Assembly: GCA_023426125.1 (NCBI GenBank)
Contig: JAFABI010000040.1
Span: forward strand, 1 to 42,204
Length of the DNA stretch: 42,204 bases
Direction: 5' to 3'
Origin: Bacillota bacterium
GTDB taxonomy: Bacteria > Bacillota > Clostridia > Acetivibrionales > DTU013
The notes beneath the pieces are model-generated. The model saw nothing but the letters and a program-made list of their open reading frames with translations, was not told the origin of the DNA and did no database searches. Shown piece after piece: positions 16,321-24,728 of this stretch. Position numbers and translations under genes: made by a program. How positions within the stretch are numbered: the first letter of the stretch is position 1; each line of letters opens with the position of its first letter.

Positions 16321-18853
16321 GCAAATCCTTTTCCATGCCGTCCGCCATGCATTTTTCTTCCTGCATTTCAATCAGATTGGTCTCCACAACCGGCTCCTCC
16401 GCATTGTGGGGTATCAGGAAAGTCTTGATTTCACATTTTCCGAAAATTGCCTTCCACTGGCGTTTCAAGAAGGGAATTTCAACCAAGGCATGGGCCTCCC
16501 GCCCTGCGGTTTCATAACAGCGGAGGATATAGCCATTCCCGTCTTCGGCCTTTTTGAATACCGACGCCACAACACTTTCCGTATCGATCCTGATACCTTC
16601 GAATACCAGCGGCAGAGTTCCCTTGTGATAGGTTTCGACGACCTGGACCGGCGGTACATTGAATTCACAAGCTTTTCTCACAATCCCGGCATCCTGCCAG
16701 CCTCCGGCGTGGAGAACCAGGGCATACCGGAATTCCTGAACACCCTGGTCCATGAACTCGCAGAACTCGTCCCGCTGGCCGAAGTGGTCGGCGAAAATGG
16801 GGCTCCTTACCACCGTCAAACGCATCTCGTGATCTTTGACGTCATAGCTGTATTTGGCATCATTTAACAGCGTAAGGCCGTAGAAGCCTTCGTCCATTTC
16901 CGGCGCCGCACCGCTTACATCCAGCCACTGCAACCCCGGCTCCTCCCTGCCGTCAACAGGTCTTTCGATGAAGCCATAGGGGATTTCATAAGCTGCTTTC
17001 GGTTCACGTACATTGACCGGAAAAGAAAGCTTCAGCATTTTATGCTTTTCACGCCAATCCAGCCTGACACGGATCTCAAGCTCCGGACGGCCGTCATACA
17101 GCATGAAATCCTGCCGTAATACGGAACAACCGTACCGGCTGGTCACCCGGAGTCCTGCACGCAGCGGGCCGCACTCCATCAACGTCACGGATGCGTCACA
17201 GAATCTTCCGGCTTCCCCCCTGAACTCGAAAATACCATGTGCCCATGTATCACTGTCATATTCGTCGATGACAACCGGGACAGCTCCCCTGCCCTGGATG
17301 ACTTCAACGTTGTTTTTCTTGTCATACAGCCTTCGGATATATCCTGTATGAGGTTCCAGTTCCAGCCGGATATAATCGTTTTCCAATGCCGCGGCTTCCG
17401 CTCTCAAGCCTGAATTATCCTGCATGGGCTCCGTCTCCTCGTCCCTGTGCATCCAGAATACTTTATACCCCATGGCCGGGATATTCCCGATAAACAAGGT
17501 ATCCCACTTGTCGCCGGCATTGGTCTGTGAAGCGCGAACCGTTTGTATTTTACAGATATCACCTTTTTCATCGGTGACCCGGCCGGCCTTCCGGTTCACC
17601 TGAACCGGTGCGGAAACCTCCCAGGAAAGCGGATTGAAAACCACCAGCGGCGATCCTCTGCTTCCCGTTTCCCAAGACTTCCAATCCTTCTCCTTGCTTA
17701 AGTAGAACGTTTCCTCCCCCATGGTATCGATGGACCAGGAAATTTTCTGCAGGGCTGCGTTCAACGCTTCTGCGCCGATCGTAAGCGCTTCGCCGAAAGA
17801 ATCCCTTGCATCCTCATAGGCTTCCTTTATACTGCAGCCCCCGGCAATATCATGAAACTGGTTGAACAGGAGATTCTGCCAGGCTTTCGCCAGCCTGTCC
17901 TGCGGGTAGGGCAGCCCGTGCAATGCATCAGCCATGGCCGAAAACTTCTCAGCCGTCATCAGCCGGTGCTCCGTTTTCCGGATATTTGCCTTGGTCTCCG
18001 AATGGGCTGAGTAACAGCCGCTGGCATGATGCTGCAGGTCACCCCTGACGACAGGCAGGACCGCAGCCTTTTTTCCCATCGCTGTAAAATAAGCGTCCGG
18101 CGAGCTGTGTACAAGGGTCACGTCCTCCCATTCCGCCTGCAGCTTGCGAATCAATGTCAGAGCGGCAATCGTCGGTCCTCCGCCGTGGTTTCCGACGCCA
18201 TAAAAGCCCATGAAATCGATCCCTTGCTCTTCCGCCAGCCCGGATTCGGCGCGCAGCTTCTGTAATTCCACCGGCTCCGCACCTCCATCCGATGAAAACC
18301 ACTGGCTGTAACTAAAGGGTATCTTAAATGCCATTACCCGGCTGCCGTCCGCACTTTCCCACCAGAAAAGGTTTCCGGGCAATTCCTTCTCATGGGTGCC
18401 GGGACGCATGAATACATAGCTGTCCATTCCGCTTTTCTTAAGTATCTGCGGCAGCATCCCACTGTGCCCGAAGGAATCCACATTGTATCCGGTTTTGGCC
18501 ATTGTCCCGAATTTCCGTAGGAAGTACCTTTGACTATACAAGCCGTGCCGGACAAAGGACTCTCCCGCCGGGAGATTGCAATCGGGCTGGATCCACCAGC
18601 CTCCGGCAATAGCCCAACGTCCTTCCTTGACACGTTTTTTGATTTCTTCAAACATTTCGGGGCAATTCTCCTCCACCCACCGGTAATAAGCTGCACAGGC
18701 ACATGTGAAGATAAATTCGGGAAATTCCTCCATGCGGTCCAGCGCAGACCGGAAGGTAGCCTTGATTTCAGCAAACCCTTCCTGCCATCTCCACAGCCAT
18801 ACGGGATCGAGGTGCGCGTTTCCAATCAAATACACGGTTTTTTTATGCTCCAT
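16316..18853 (-). CDS. GH38 alpha-mannosidase
   Basis: Cytoplasmic family 38 alpha-mannosidase, releasing mannose from alpha-mannosides by a retaining, metal-dependent mechanism. The zinc-site motif HLDPVWLW has His14 and Asp16. The likely nucleophile and metal ligand is Asp126 in NVDSFGH, GNHGGGPT is at 222-229, and His334-Asp335 (NQFHDIAGG) supplies the last ligand. The C-terminal half (about 480-845) is the beta-sandwich region of the family. Length 845 is normal for the bacterial type. AGGAG precedes the ATG, though the gap is long at about 12 bases. The last codons run into a dispersed repeat that provides the TAG stop, so the natural C-terminus may have been slightly longer. It is transcribed toward the UroD gene. 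Confidence 0.92.
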   Translation of the reverse strand: MEHKKTVYLIGNAHLDPVWLWRWQEGFAEIKATFRSALDRMEEFPEFIFTCACAAYYRWVEENCPEMFEEIKKRVKEGRWAIAGGWWIQPDCNLPAGESFVRHGLYSQRYFLRKFGTMAKTGYNVDSFGHSGMLPQILKKSGMDSYVFMRPGTHEKELPGNLFWWESADGSRVMAFKIPFSYSQWFSSDGGAEPVELQKLRAESGLAEEQGIDFMGFYGVGNHGGGPTIAALTLIRKLQAEWEDVTLVHSSPDAYFTAMGKKAAVLPVVRGDLQHHASGCYSAHSETKANIRKTEHRLMTAEKFSAMADALHGLPYPQDRLAKAWQNLLFNQFHDIAGGCSIKEAYEDARDSFGEALTIGAEALNAALQKISWSIDTMGEETFYLSKEKDWKSWETGSRGSPLVVFNPLSWEVSAPVQVNRKAGRVTDEKGDICKIQTVRASQTNAGDKWDTLFIGNIPAMGYKVFWMHRDEETEPMQDNSGLRAEAAALENDYIRLELEPHTGYIRRLYDKKNNVEVIQGRGAVPVVIDEYDSDTWAHGIFEFRGEAGRFCDASVTLMECGPLRAGLRVTSRYGCSVLRQDFMLYDGRPELEIRVRLDWREKHKMLKLSFPVNVREPKAAYEIPYGFIERPVDGREEPGLQWLDVSGAAPEMDEGFYGLTLLNDAKYSYDVKDHEMRLTVVRSPIFADHFGQRDEFCEFMDQGVQEFRYALVLHAGGWQDAGIVRKACEFNVPPVQVVETYHKGTLPLVFEGIRIDTESVVASVFKKAEDGNGYILRCYETAGREAHALVEIPFLKRQWKAIFGKCEIKTFLIPHNAEEPVVETNLIEMQEEKCMADGMEKDLL

Positions 18854-18873
18854 TGTTTCGGTTCACTCCTATT

Positions 18874-18925
18874 CGTTATAATGACCTAATTCAAAGGAAA
18901 TTTGTCGTTTGTAGACAAATTTCCT
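18874..18925 (-). promoter_or_regulatory. candidate GH38 promoter and operator
   Basis: A perfect 12-bp inverted repeat (AGGAAATTTGTC at 18895-18906, GACAAATTTCCT at 18914-18925) lies about 42 bp before the GH38 start. A TATAAC hexamer sits at 18880-18875 on the minus strand, so the palindrome would cover the -35 region. CGTTATAATGACCTAATT at 18874-18891 is nearly repeated at 4616-4633. The neighbouring AraC regulator or another protein could bind here (inference); a simple RNA hairpin is the alternative. Confidence 0.4.
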
Positions 18926-18950
18926 CACAACAGCTGAGTTTCAACGAGAC

Positions 18951-19035
18951 TGGCCGCAAGCTAAAGCTTGCTGCTTGTCCATGCATCCCGGGCTGGTCGC
19001 AAATGCCTTGCATTTGCTGCTCGCCTATGCATCCC
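18951..19035. repeat. tandem pair of GGTCGC-stem-GCTGCTCGCC modules
   Basis: Two successive modules share outer sequence (TGGYCGC before, GCTGCT then ATGCATCCC after) but have different central palindromes: AAGCTAAAGCTT at 18958-18969 and AAATGCCTTGCATTT at 19001-19015. They are joined by CATCCCGGGCTGGT, a linker also seen in the composite repeats at 14884 and 26858. A third module is at 42132-42172. Confidence 0.85.
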
Positions 19036-19264
19036 AGGCGGGAGATATGCTCACCACCTGAAACCCAATTCGGTACCCGCCTATTCAAATAGGGACATTC
19101 CTCATCCCCGGAGCCCCGCTACTTGCAGAGGCGTGTCCCTTTACCTTGGAGAAGGTGGGGAATATCTTTGTCGCCTCGTTATAGAAAAATTCTACAGCGA
19201 ATCATGGAACATTTGAATCAATGAAAAGGACAGAAGCATATAAAATTCTGCCATACCGCTTAGG
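19036..19264. other. gene-free stretch with repeat debris
   Basis: No coding region is seen. A GGGACATTCCTCATCCCC piece (19091-19108) and a segment near 19160-19190 (GAATATCTTTGTCGCCTCGT) resemble sequence at about 3334-3357 next to another repeat. Confidence 0.5.
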
Positions 19265-19362
19265 AGCACTGAAAATATTACTTACGCTTTTTCTGCAGAT
19301 GCTGGCGCTCCAAGACTGCATTTGCAGAAAATTTCAGCGTAAGTTATATTTTCATCAGTGCT
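19265..19362. repeat. 98-bp inverted-repeat element (AGCACTGAAAATAT ends), copy 1
   Basis: The left end AGCACTGAAAATATTACTTA pairs imperfectly with the right end around TAAGTTATATTTTCATCAGT, closing in GCT. Internal CTGCAGATG and CATTTGCAG also pair. A related element of 100 bp is at 40173-40272. The right end meets the TAA stop codon of the AraC gene at 19364-19362. Confidence 0.82.
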
Positions 19363-20234
19363 TATCTTTGATATTTTCTGAACAGGGACGGAGTGATTAA
19401 GGCATATTGGTTGAAAATGTTGGAAAAATAGAACTCATTGTTAAAACCGACTTCCAGGGCAATTTCCCTGATTGTTTTATCCGTTTCCAGCAGCAATTTC
19501 TTTGCATGGTTGATTCTTATATGATTTAGCTTCTCGATGATTGTAAATCCCGTAACCTGTTTAAATATCCGGGCCAGATGCCTGTAGCTGACATGCAGGG
19601 AATCGGCCACTTCCTTTACCCCCAGGTCACTTGCGTAGTATTCGGCAAGGTATAATAACGCCTGGCGCACAACCACCTTAACACGGTCATTTTCAGAAGC
19701 CCTCTCTTCTGCATCCTTGTTCCACAGTTCACAGAGGGACAATATCCACGTAGCAAAGTGAGACTGCAACAGTATTCCGGATATGACCGCCCCCGATTCC
19801 ACAAGCTCCGGGGCATTGCACTTAAAGCTGCCCGCCCTGACTATGGAAAGAGCTTCAATGACCCTGCCGGCAATTGCATCGGAGCCCTGTCCGTTCTTTC
19901 CGGACTCTGCTACCTCCAGCTGCCACCTTAGACAAAAGCCGTCGTCACCCCGATGGTTGCTATGCCGGTTGCTATGGTATACCCCCGGCGGTACAAGCAA
20001 AGAAAAGCCGGCCTCCGTCGAAAATTCGCAGCCATCCATGGTGGTGCAAAGACCTCCGTCGGAAACATAATTGAACTCAAACCAGGGATGCCGGTGCTCA
20101 TCCACAGTCCAATCCTGGTCGTGCCTGGCCGGCAGCGCATCCACCAGCGTGATGGCCAGGTCGTTGAACAGTACCGGTTTCATGATGAGCTTTTGCAGCG
20201 GCTTCAAACTTTCTTCCCAGATGGAAGTCGGCAT
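19362..20234 (-). CDS. AraC family transcriptional regulator
   Basis: AraC/XylS-type regulator of 290 residues. The N-terminal cupin has DEHRHPWFEFNYV (45-57) with His47 and His49 in the ligand pocket and VPPGVYHSN at 81-89. The C-terminal double helix-turn-helix spans about 190-288; recognition regions are VKEVADSLHVSYRHLARIFK and TIREIALEVGFNNEFYFSNI. AAGGAG lies seven bases before the ATG. It is complete, monocistronic, and 509 bp upstream of the GH38 gene in the same direction, so control of GH38 and the UroD gene is plausible. Its stop codon coincides with the edge of an inverted-repeat element. Confidence 0.92.
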   Translation of the reverse strand: MPTSIWEESLKPLQKLIMKPVLFNDLAITLVDALPARHDQDWTVDEHRHPWFEFNYVSDGGLCTTMDGCEFSTEAGFSLLVPPGVYHSNRHSNHRGDDGFCLRWQLEVAESGKNGQGSDAIAGRVIEALSIVRAGSFKCNAPELVESGAVISGILLQSHFATWILSLCELWNKDAEERASENDRVKVVVRQALLYLAEYYASDLGVKEVADSLHVSYRHLARIFKQVTGFTIIEKLNHIRINHAKKLLLETDKTIREIALEVGFNNEFYFSNIFNQYALITPSLFRKYQR

Positions 20235-20397
20235 AAGGTTCGCTCCTTAAGTTTGCGGATTATATCTAAACACATATGATTCGTTTATAAGTATACCGGA
20301 TAATATGACATGGGACAATAGTCCGCCACTATTAGGACGCTGTAAAAGTCATGGTACATAATGGAAAAAGTATACCAAATTTAGCGATAATTATTTA

Positions 20398-20946
20398 TTA
20401 ATAGTTACAATCGCTATCTTTCAAATAAGGAGCAGTGATATCTTGTAATGAAAGTATAGGATTTTCAATATTAAATGGAATATTTAAAACATCATCCTTA
20501 TATGATATTGCACGTTGTAAATTAGGGTCCGAATATTCGTCTATTCTATAAATAATATTGGTGTTGTCTTCTAATGTTAAAAATGCATGGCCAAAACCTT
20601 TTGGTATATATATTTGCCTTTTATTTTCAGGATTAAGTTCTACACAAACCCACTTTTTATATGTTTTCGAATTTCTTCGCAAATCTACAGCAAAATCAAG
20701 CCCTCTCCCTTTTGTACAACTGACAAGTTTAGTTTGAGCCTTTGGTTTGTTCTGAAAATGTATCCCGTAAAGAGTACCTTTTTTTGTTGGACAGTACAAA
20801 TATTCTTCTACAAACTCCGTTGTTATACCTACTTCTTCTAAATCCTTCTTTGAAAAATTCTTATAGACAGTCCCTCTTTTATCATCTCTTGGTTCATATT
20901 CTAAAATTAATACTTCCTTAAGTTCTGTTGGTATAATTTTTACCAT
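20398..20946 (-). CDS. dTDP-4-dehydrorhamnose 3,5-epimerase-like protein
   Basis: RmlC-fold cupin of 182 residues. RmlC epimerises dTDP-4-keto-6-deoxyglucose at C3 and C5 on the way to dTDP-rhamnose; close relatives make other deoxysugars. The catalytic pair is visible as His63 in GIHFQ and Asp89 in AVDLR, with YIPKGFGHAFLTLEDN at 113-128 and Tyr133 in IIYRIDEYSD. The frame extends to a TTG at 20970, but ATG 20946, with AAGGA about ten bases upstream, fits the family start. No rmlA, rmlB or rmlD is present, so it is an orphan. Base composition and codon use are much more AT-rich than in the flanking genes, which suggests transfer from elsewhere. Confidence 0.85.
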   Translation of the reverse strand: MVKIIPTELKEVLILEYEPRDDKRGTVYKNFSKKDLEEVGITTEFVEEYLYCPTKKGTLYGIHFQNKPKAQTKLVSCTKGRGLDFAVDLRRNSKTYKKWVCVELNPENKRQIYIPKGFGHAFLTLEDNTNIIYRIDEYSDPNLQRAISYKDDVLNIPFNIENPILSLQDITAPYLKDSDCNY

Positions 20947-21046
20947 TTTCAGATCATCCTTTTCACACAATCAAACTGTTGTGCCAATACTTTATCAGAT
21001 ATTTCTGCCACAAAATTTTGCAGCACTTGCTATCACGTCCCATGCT

Positions 21047-23602
21047 TCACGGCAGCCGCAGGCTTCCTGTCTCTTTCAGGTCGGACAAGGCGTTGGCCTT
21101 TATCATATTATTGGACAGCGTATATAGGGTATCCCCTATGTACAATATCCTTTCAACATTGAAATCACTGTTGTACCAATGATCCCCGGCTTTCAGGTAA
21201 TCATCTTCGGCAAGATGGGTTATACGTCCTTTCAGGCTGAACCCTTCGGTCAGATTTATGCTGTAAACATATGCCCCCTGGAAGGAAAACCGTCCGTATT
21301 GCAGCTTATCCTCCTCATTCCCGCCGCCTTTGCCTTGCATATCCACTTCATACACGCTGACAGGAAAGGATAATAAGTTCTTGTCATATGAAAACAGCAG
21401 CGCTTTATGGTTCCTCAGAAGCTCCGAATCCGTCCCCCGGTCGCCGATGTTTACCGTAAATTTCTGCTTCGGGTTTGCCACATCCGACACATCAAACAAG
21501 GCTATTTTCATGCCCTGATAATAAGCCTGCCCTTTGATTTCCACCGTATCCTTGCCGAAGCCAAGGATATGATCCCTGTCATAAGGGTGCAAATAATCAC
21601 TGTAGCCTGGTATTTTCAGGGCACCCAACACCCTGGGAGAAGCTGCCTGCGACAGGTCAATGACAAACAGCGGGTCAACAGTCCTGAAGGTCACCACATA
21701 TCCTCTGTCCCCCATGAACCTTACGGAATAAATTTTCTCCCCGGGCGCAATATTCTCAAGCCTGCCGGAAATACCCATGGCTTCATCCAGTATATAGACA
21801 TTATTGGCGGATGTGCGCTCGCCGCTGCGGCCTGCCACGCCTTTGGTGGTTGCTATCCTGAAGGTTCCGCCGTATTCATCCATGGAAAACTGATTCAGTA
21901 TGGTTCCGGGTACGACGCCTTTGTTTCTATAAGCTGCAGTACCGCCGTCCAGCGCAAACCTGTATACAACGGTGCTATAACCGGCATCCGCAGGCAAAAA
22001 GCCCCCTTTTTTCATGGTTCTGTAGCCGTCGTAGTCCGTAAAGGCAACATACATGTTGTCAGGGGATACGTAGACATCCTGCCCCGAACCCAGGTATGCG
22101 GCAACCTCCGCTTTTTCTTCGGGTTTGTCAAGGTCCATGGAAGCGATGGTCAAATAGGAAAGCTCCATGGAATCGGGAAAATAGTATATGTCGGCATAAT
22201 CAACCGCTTTATATTCACCGGCAACAGAGGTATCCCTGTACAAAGGCTTCACAGATATTTCAACAGCTTCCGCCACTGCCTTTGGGTCATATCCCATTGC
22301 TTCCGCACTTGCAGTATCTCCATCAAAATAGACCGCTCCTGTATCAGGATCCAGAATGCAAACTCTAATATCCTTGTCGGCTAGCAGATATAACGTTGAG
22401 CCGATCTTTCTGGATGATACGTAATTGCCTTCCAACTCCAGTTCCCTGAGTTTCAGGATGTTGTTCTTCTCCTTGCAGTCGTATACGATTGCCTTAATAC
22501 TCTGCGGTTCATAATCCGGATATCTTTTTTTCATCTCTTCGGTGCCGATCCCGTTTTTTTTCACTATGGTTGCCGTTGATTGTCCTATCACCGTCAAGAT
22601 ATCCTTTTCAATATACAATTCAACGGGAGAAAAGTAAGAATCATCAAACAGGATAGTCCCCGCAACCTTCAGCTCTGATGAAGGATACACTTCGGTGATT
22701 GCCACGCTGCCTTTCTTTACCTGATAGATGTATTTGCCGTCGCTTTTTACCGTATCCGCTTCGTCCACTCCCTGGACCTGCACATTGGTTCCCGAATATT
22801 CCGGTGTTATGGCGAAGGATTCCTCCTCAAAAGCCGCAGTTTTATTTGCTGCGCCTGCTCCGCCGTCAGCCGCCCTTGCAGCATTTATCATTGTCTCGTC
22901 TTTATAGAAATATGGATTCCCGAAGGAGGAATCCAGAACAGACTCCCTTATCTTCCCCAAAAGATCTCTCAAGCCGTCAGCAGTCTCCACGGACGGCGGA
23001 CGGCTGATGTCTGCGATGAGATCATCGATGAAAACCTTATCCGCTGTTTTGTCCAACAGGTTTTTCACCTTACTTATAACGATCAGGCCCCTGTCGTAGA
23101 AAACCTGCCACCCCATCGCTTCAGCAAACTGATTTACAGGCACAAGGATCCTGCCGTTTTCTCCCATTATGGGAAAATCAAGCTCGATAGGAGTTGCGTC
23201 AACATACATAATCCTGCTGTCCGGAGATAATTTTATGGTTTTGCTATCCGCAGCAACTGTTGCTGTTTTGGAGACTTGATCCCAGGTTACCTTTCCCCCG
23301 AGACTTTCCGCTACAAACCGAACGGGTGCAAATACGACGGCATCCCGTGAAAATGGCCTCACCTTCGGATTTTCCGGATCGATGGGCACTTTTGCATGAT
23401 TTATCAGGGCTGTCGGACTCCCGGCGAATAAAACCAGGGCATTGTCGCCCAGCTTATTCACAGGACTGGCCGCGGCAAGCTGCCGGCCGGCGACGGTATT
23501 CCTCCGCCCCTCCGTTGCTGCTGTAGACTGCCGACCTTGACAGGAAGTGAATAGAAACGTCAATAAAACCATGATGCATAGTAATCTGGCAGGATGCTTC
23601 AT
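21047..23602 (-). CDS. lipoprotein with copper-amine-oxidase-like N-terminal domain and beta-propeller
   Basis: Large secreted lipoprotein of 851 residues. Signal peptide 1-20 ends in FTSC with Cys21 the likely lipidation site. Residues about 55-178 match the copper amine oxidase N-terminal-like domain common in Firmicutes surface proteins (FAPVRFVAESLGGKVTWD, then RILVPVNQFAEAMGW); this domain does not imply copper or oxidase activity. From about 265 to the end is a Beta_propel-type domain, opening with NVQVQGVDEADTVKSDGKYI. The start at 23602 has AAAGGAGG seven bases upstream; the longer frame to 23728 is not supported. No catalytic residues can be named. It is monocistronic and likely faces the cell exterior, binding a ligand or partner. 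Confidence 0.88.
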   Translation of the reverse strand: MKHPARLLCIMVLLTFLFTSCQGRQSTAATEGRRNTVAGRQLAAASPVNKLGDNALVLFAGSPTALINHAKVPIDPENPKVRPFSRDAVVFAPVRFVAESLGGKVTWDQVSKTATVAADSKTIKLSPDSRIMYVDATPIELDFPIMGENGRILVPVNQFAEAMGWQVFYDRGLIVISKVKNLLDKTADKVFIDDLIADISRPPSVETADGLRDLLGKIRESVLDSSFGNPYFYKDETMINAARAADGGAGAANKTAAFEEESFAITPEYSGTNVQVQGVDEADTVKSDGKYIYQVKKGSVAITEVYPSSELKVAGTILFDDSYFSPVELYIEKDILTVIGQSTATIVKKNGIGTEEMKKRYPDYEPQSIKAIVYDCKEKNNILKLRELELEGNYVSSRKIGSTLYLLADKDIRVCILDPDTGAVYFDGDTASAEAMGYDPKAVAEAVEISVKPLYRDTSVAGEYKAVDYADIYYFPDSMELSYLTIASMDLDKPEEKAEVAAYLGSGQDVYVSPDNMYVAFTDYDGYRTMKKGGFLPADAGYSTVVYRFALDGGTAAYRNKGVVPGTILNQFSMDEYGGTFRIATTKGVAGRSGERTSANNVYILDEAMGISGRLENIAPGEKIYSVRFMGDRGYVVTFRTVDPLFVIDLSQAASPRVLGALKIPGYSDYLHPYDRDHILGFGKDTVEIKGQAYYQGMKIALFDVSDVANPKQKFTVNIGDRGTDSELLRNHKALLFSYDKNLLSFPVSVYEVDMQGKGGGNEEDKLQYGRFSFQGAYVYSINLTEGFSLKGRITHLAEDDYLKAGDHWYNSDFNVERILYIGDTLYTLSNNMIKANALSDLKETGSLRLP

Positions 23603-23719
23603 CTTCTTTACCTCCTTTTGTTTCCATATATCTTTGACATTATTTAGATAATGTATGTTCCAATGATATTGAGGATGGGAGGATAAAAACAGGGAAACAG
23701 TATGTTTAAATGCCACGCC

Positions 23720-23746
23720 ATAAGCCATGGACGGCCGTTAGTTTCA
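23720..23746. repeat. 27-bp direct repeat, copy 1
   Basis: Identical to 25370-25396. It contains GCCATGGACGGCCGTTAG. The two copies bracket an AT-rich unknown gene, repeats and a broken merR. The last base is also the first of the adjoining palindrome. Confidence 0.9.
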
Positions 23747-23809
23747 GAATACACGGGGACGGTTCTACTGTATGTCGAAGCATACAGTAGAACCGTCCCC
23801 GTGTATTCT
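23746..23809. repeat. perfect 29-bp stem palindrome (GGGGACGGTTC family)
   Basis: Arms 23746-23774 and 23781-23809 are exact reverse complements around the six-base loop TCGAAG. The core GGGGACGGTTC / GAACCGTCCCC matches the palindrome at 1-44. It starts seven bases beyond the stop codon of the hypothetical gene and could end or protect its transcript. Confidence 0.95.
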
Positions 23810-23816
23810 ATTCTGA

Positions 23817-24449
23817 TTAGTCTTTGCAGGTATTAGATTTGTGTCTATTAATTCTGACATAGATATCATTGTTTTCTACAGTAATTATTACTTTCTCTAC
23901 CTCCTCTTCCGTCAATTTAAAAATGTAATTCTCATTCCCATAATGATTGGAAATAAATACACAGGAATTTTCATCATCAGCACTATAAAGCACCAAATCG
24001 AACCATTTAACGTTTTTGTCGGAATTTAGATATCTGTTTATCAAATATTGTTTCGTCAGGTCATTTAATTCCAGGGAGAAGCCAATTTGTTCACCATATT
24101 CTTTAGTTCCCGCTATTTTACAAACAGATTTGATTTCATCAATAAGGTCTAATTCTTTTTTCCAGCAACCGATTTTCAAAAATTTCGTGCGCTGTAGATT
24201 ATACTCAACTAGAGCAGCCCATATATTTCTATCAAATACTTTATTACCGTTATTGTCTACCTTACAGGGAGAGACATGGACATCAAAAAGCTCTTTAATG
24301 GAATTTCTTTCTTCCTGCCTGGATTGATCCCATATTATTACCTGCTTGTCCAGGCCCATTTCAATTACTCTCATCATTTCATTCCTATATGAATCGGGCG
24401 AATTTATCTCACATTCCAGATAAATCCTGTTATTAATGACTGTTGCCAT
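23817..24449 (-). CDS. hypothetical protein, AT-rich
   Basis: A 210-residue protein that I do not recognise. The frame is long and uninterrupted, with AAGGGGA before the ATG. It is soluble and acidic in its C-terminal half, with no signal peptide, membrane segment or known catalytic motif. Visible features are several aromatic patches (QVIIWDQS, KWFDLVLYSA, VFISNHYGNENYIF) and a Lys/Glu-rich tail. Composition is more AT-rich than the genes on either side. It lies between two 27-bp direct repeats with a broken merR, so it may have arrived as a small insert. It ends next to a perfect palindrome. Confidence 0.7.
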   Translation of the reverse strand: MATVINNRIYLECEINSPDSYRNEMMRVIEMGLDKQVIIWDQSRQEERNSIKELFDVHVSPCKVDNNGNKVFDRNIWAALVEYNLQRTKFLKIGCWKKELDLIDEIKSVCKIAGTKEYGEQIGFSLELNDLTKQYLINRYLNSDKNVKWFDLVLYSADDENSCVFISNHYGNENYIFKLTEEEVEKVIITVENNDIYVRINRHKSNTCKD

Positions 24450-24579
24450 TTGCAGTTCCCCTTAACCATCGAAAATTTCCCCTTGACATACGCATGCATC
24501 AACCATCTATTACACACAATCTTGCCTATATGCATCCATGGATGACACACAAAACCGTCCCCCCGTGTTTCCGCAGTCC

Positions 24580-24714
24580 TGTAGGGGCGGCCATTGGCCG
24601 TCCTCCCATCAGTTGCGGGGACTTATGGTGTCTATTATCATCCATTGTGAATCCAAGAATCGTCTCCTGACTCACAGACTGCATGCAAGCGGACGCGCAA
24701 TGCGCGCCCCTACA
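24580..24714. repeat. TGTAGGGG palindromic element (135 bp)
   Basis: Ends are TGTAGGGGCGGCCATTGGCC at 24580 and GGACGCGCAATGCGCGCCCC followed by TACA at 24714. The two outermost segments (TGTAGGGGCG / CGCCCCTACA) form terminal inverted repeats, and each end has its own internal palindrome. The centre differs from the 78-bp copy at 32492. No gene lies in 24450-24733. Confidence 0.92.
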
Positions 24715-24728
24715 GTCGATTAACATCC

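Noticed and set aside
16182..16352. N-terminal extension of the UroD frame
   Set aside because: It translates a repeat element and the GH38 3' end. A good ribosome binding site places the start at 16175.
21047..23602. Copper amine oxidase enzyme
   Set aside because: Only the small N-terminal-like domain is present; no catalytic topaquinone domain exists.
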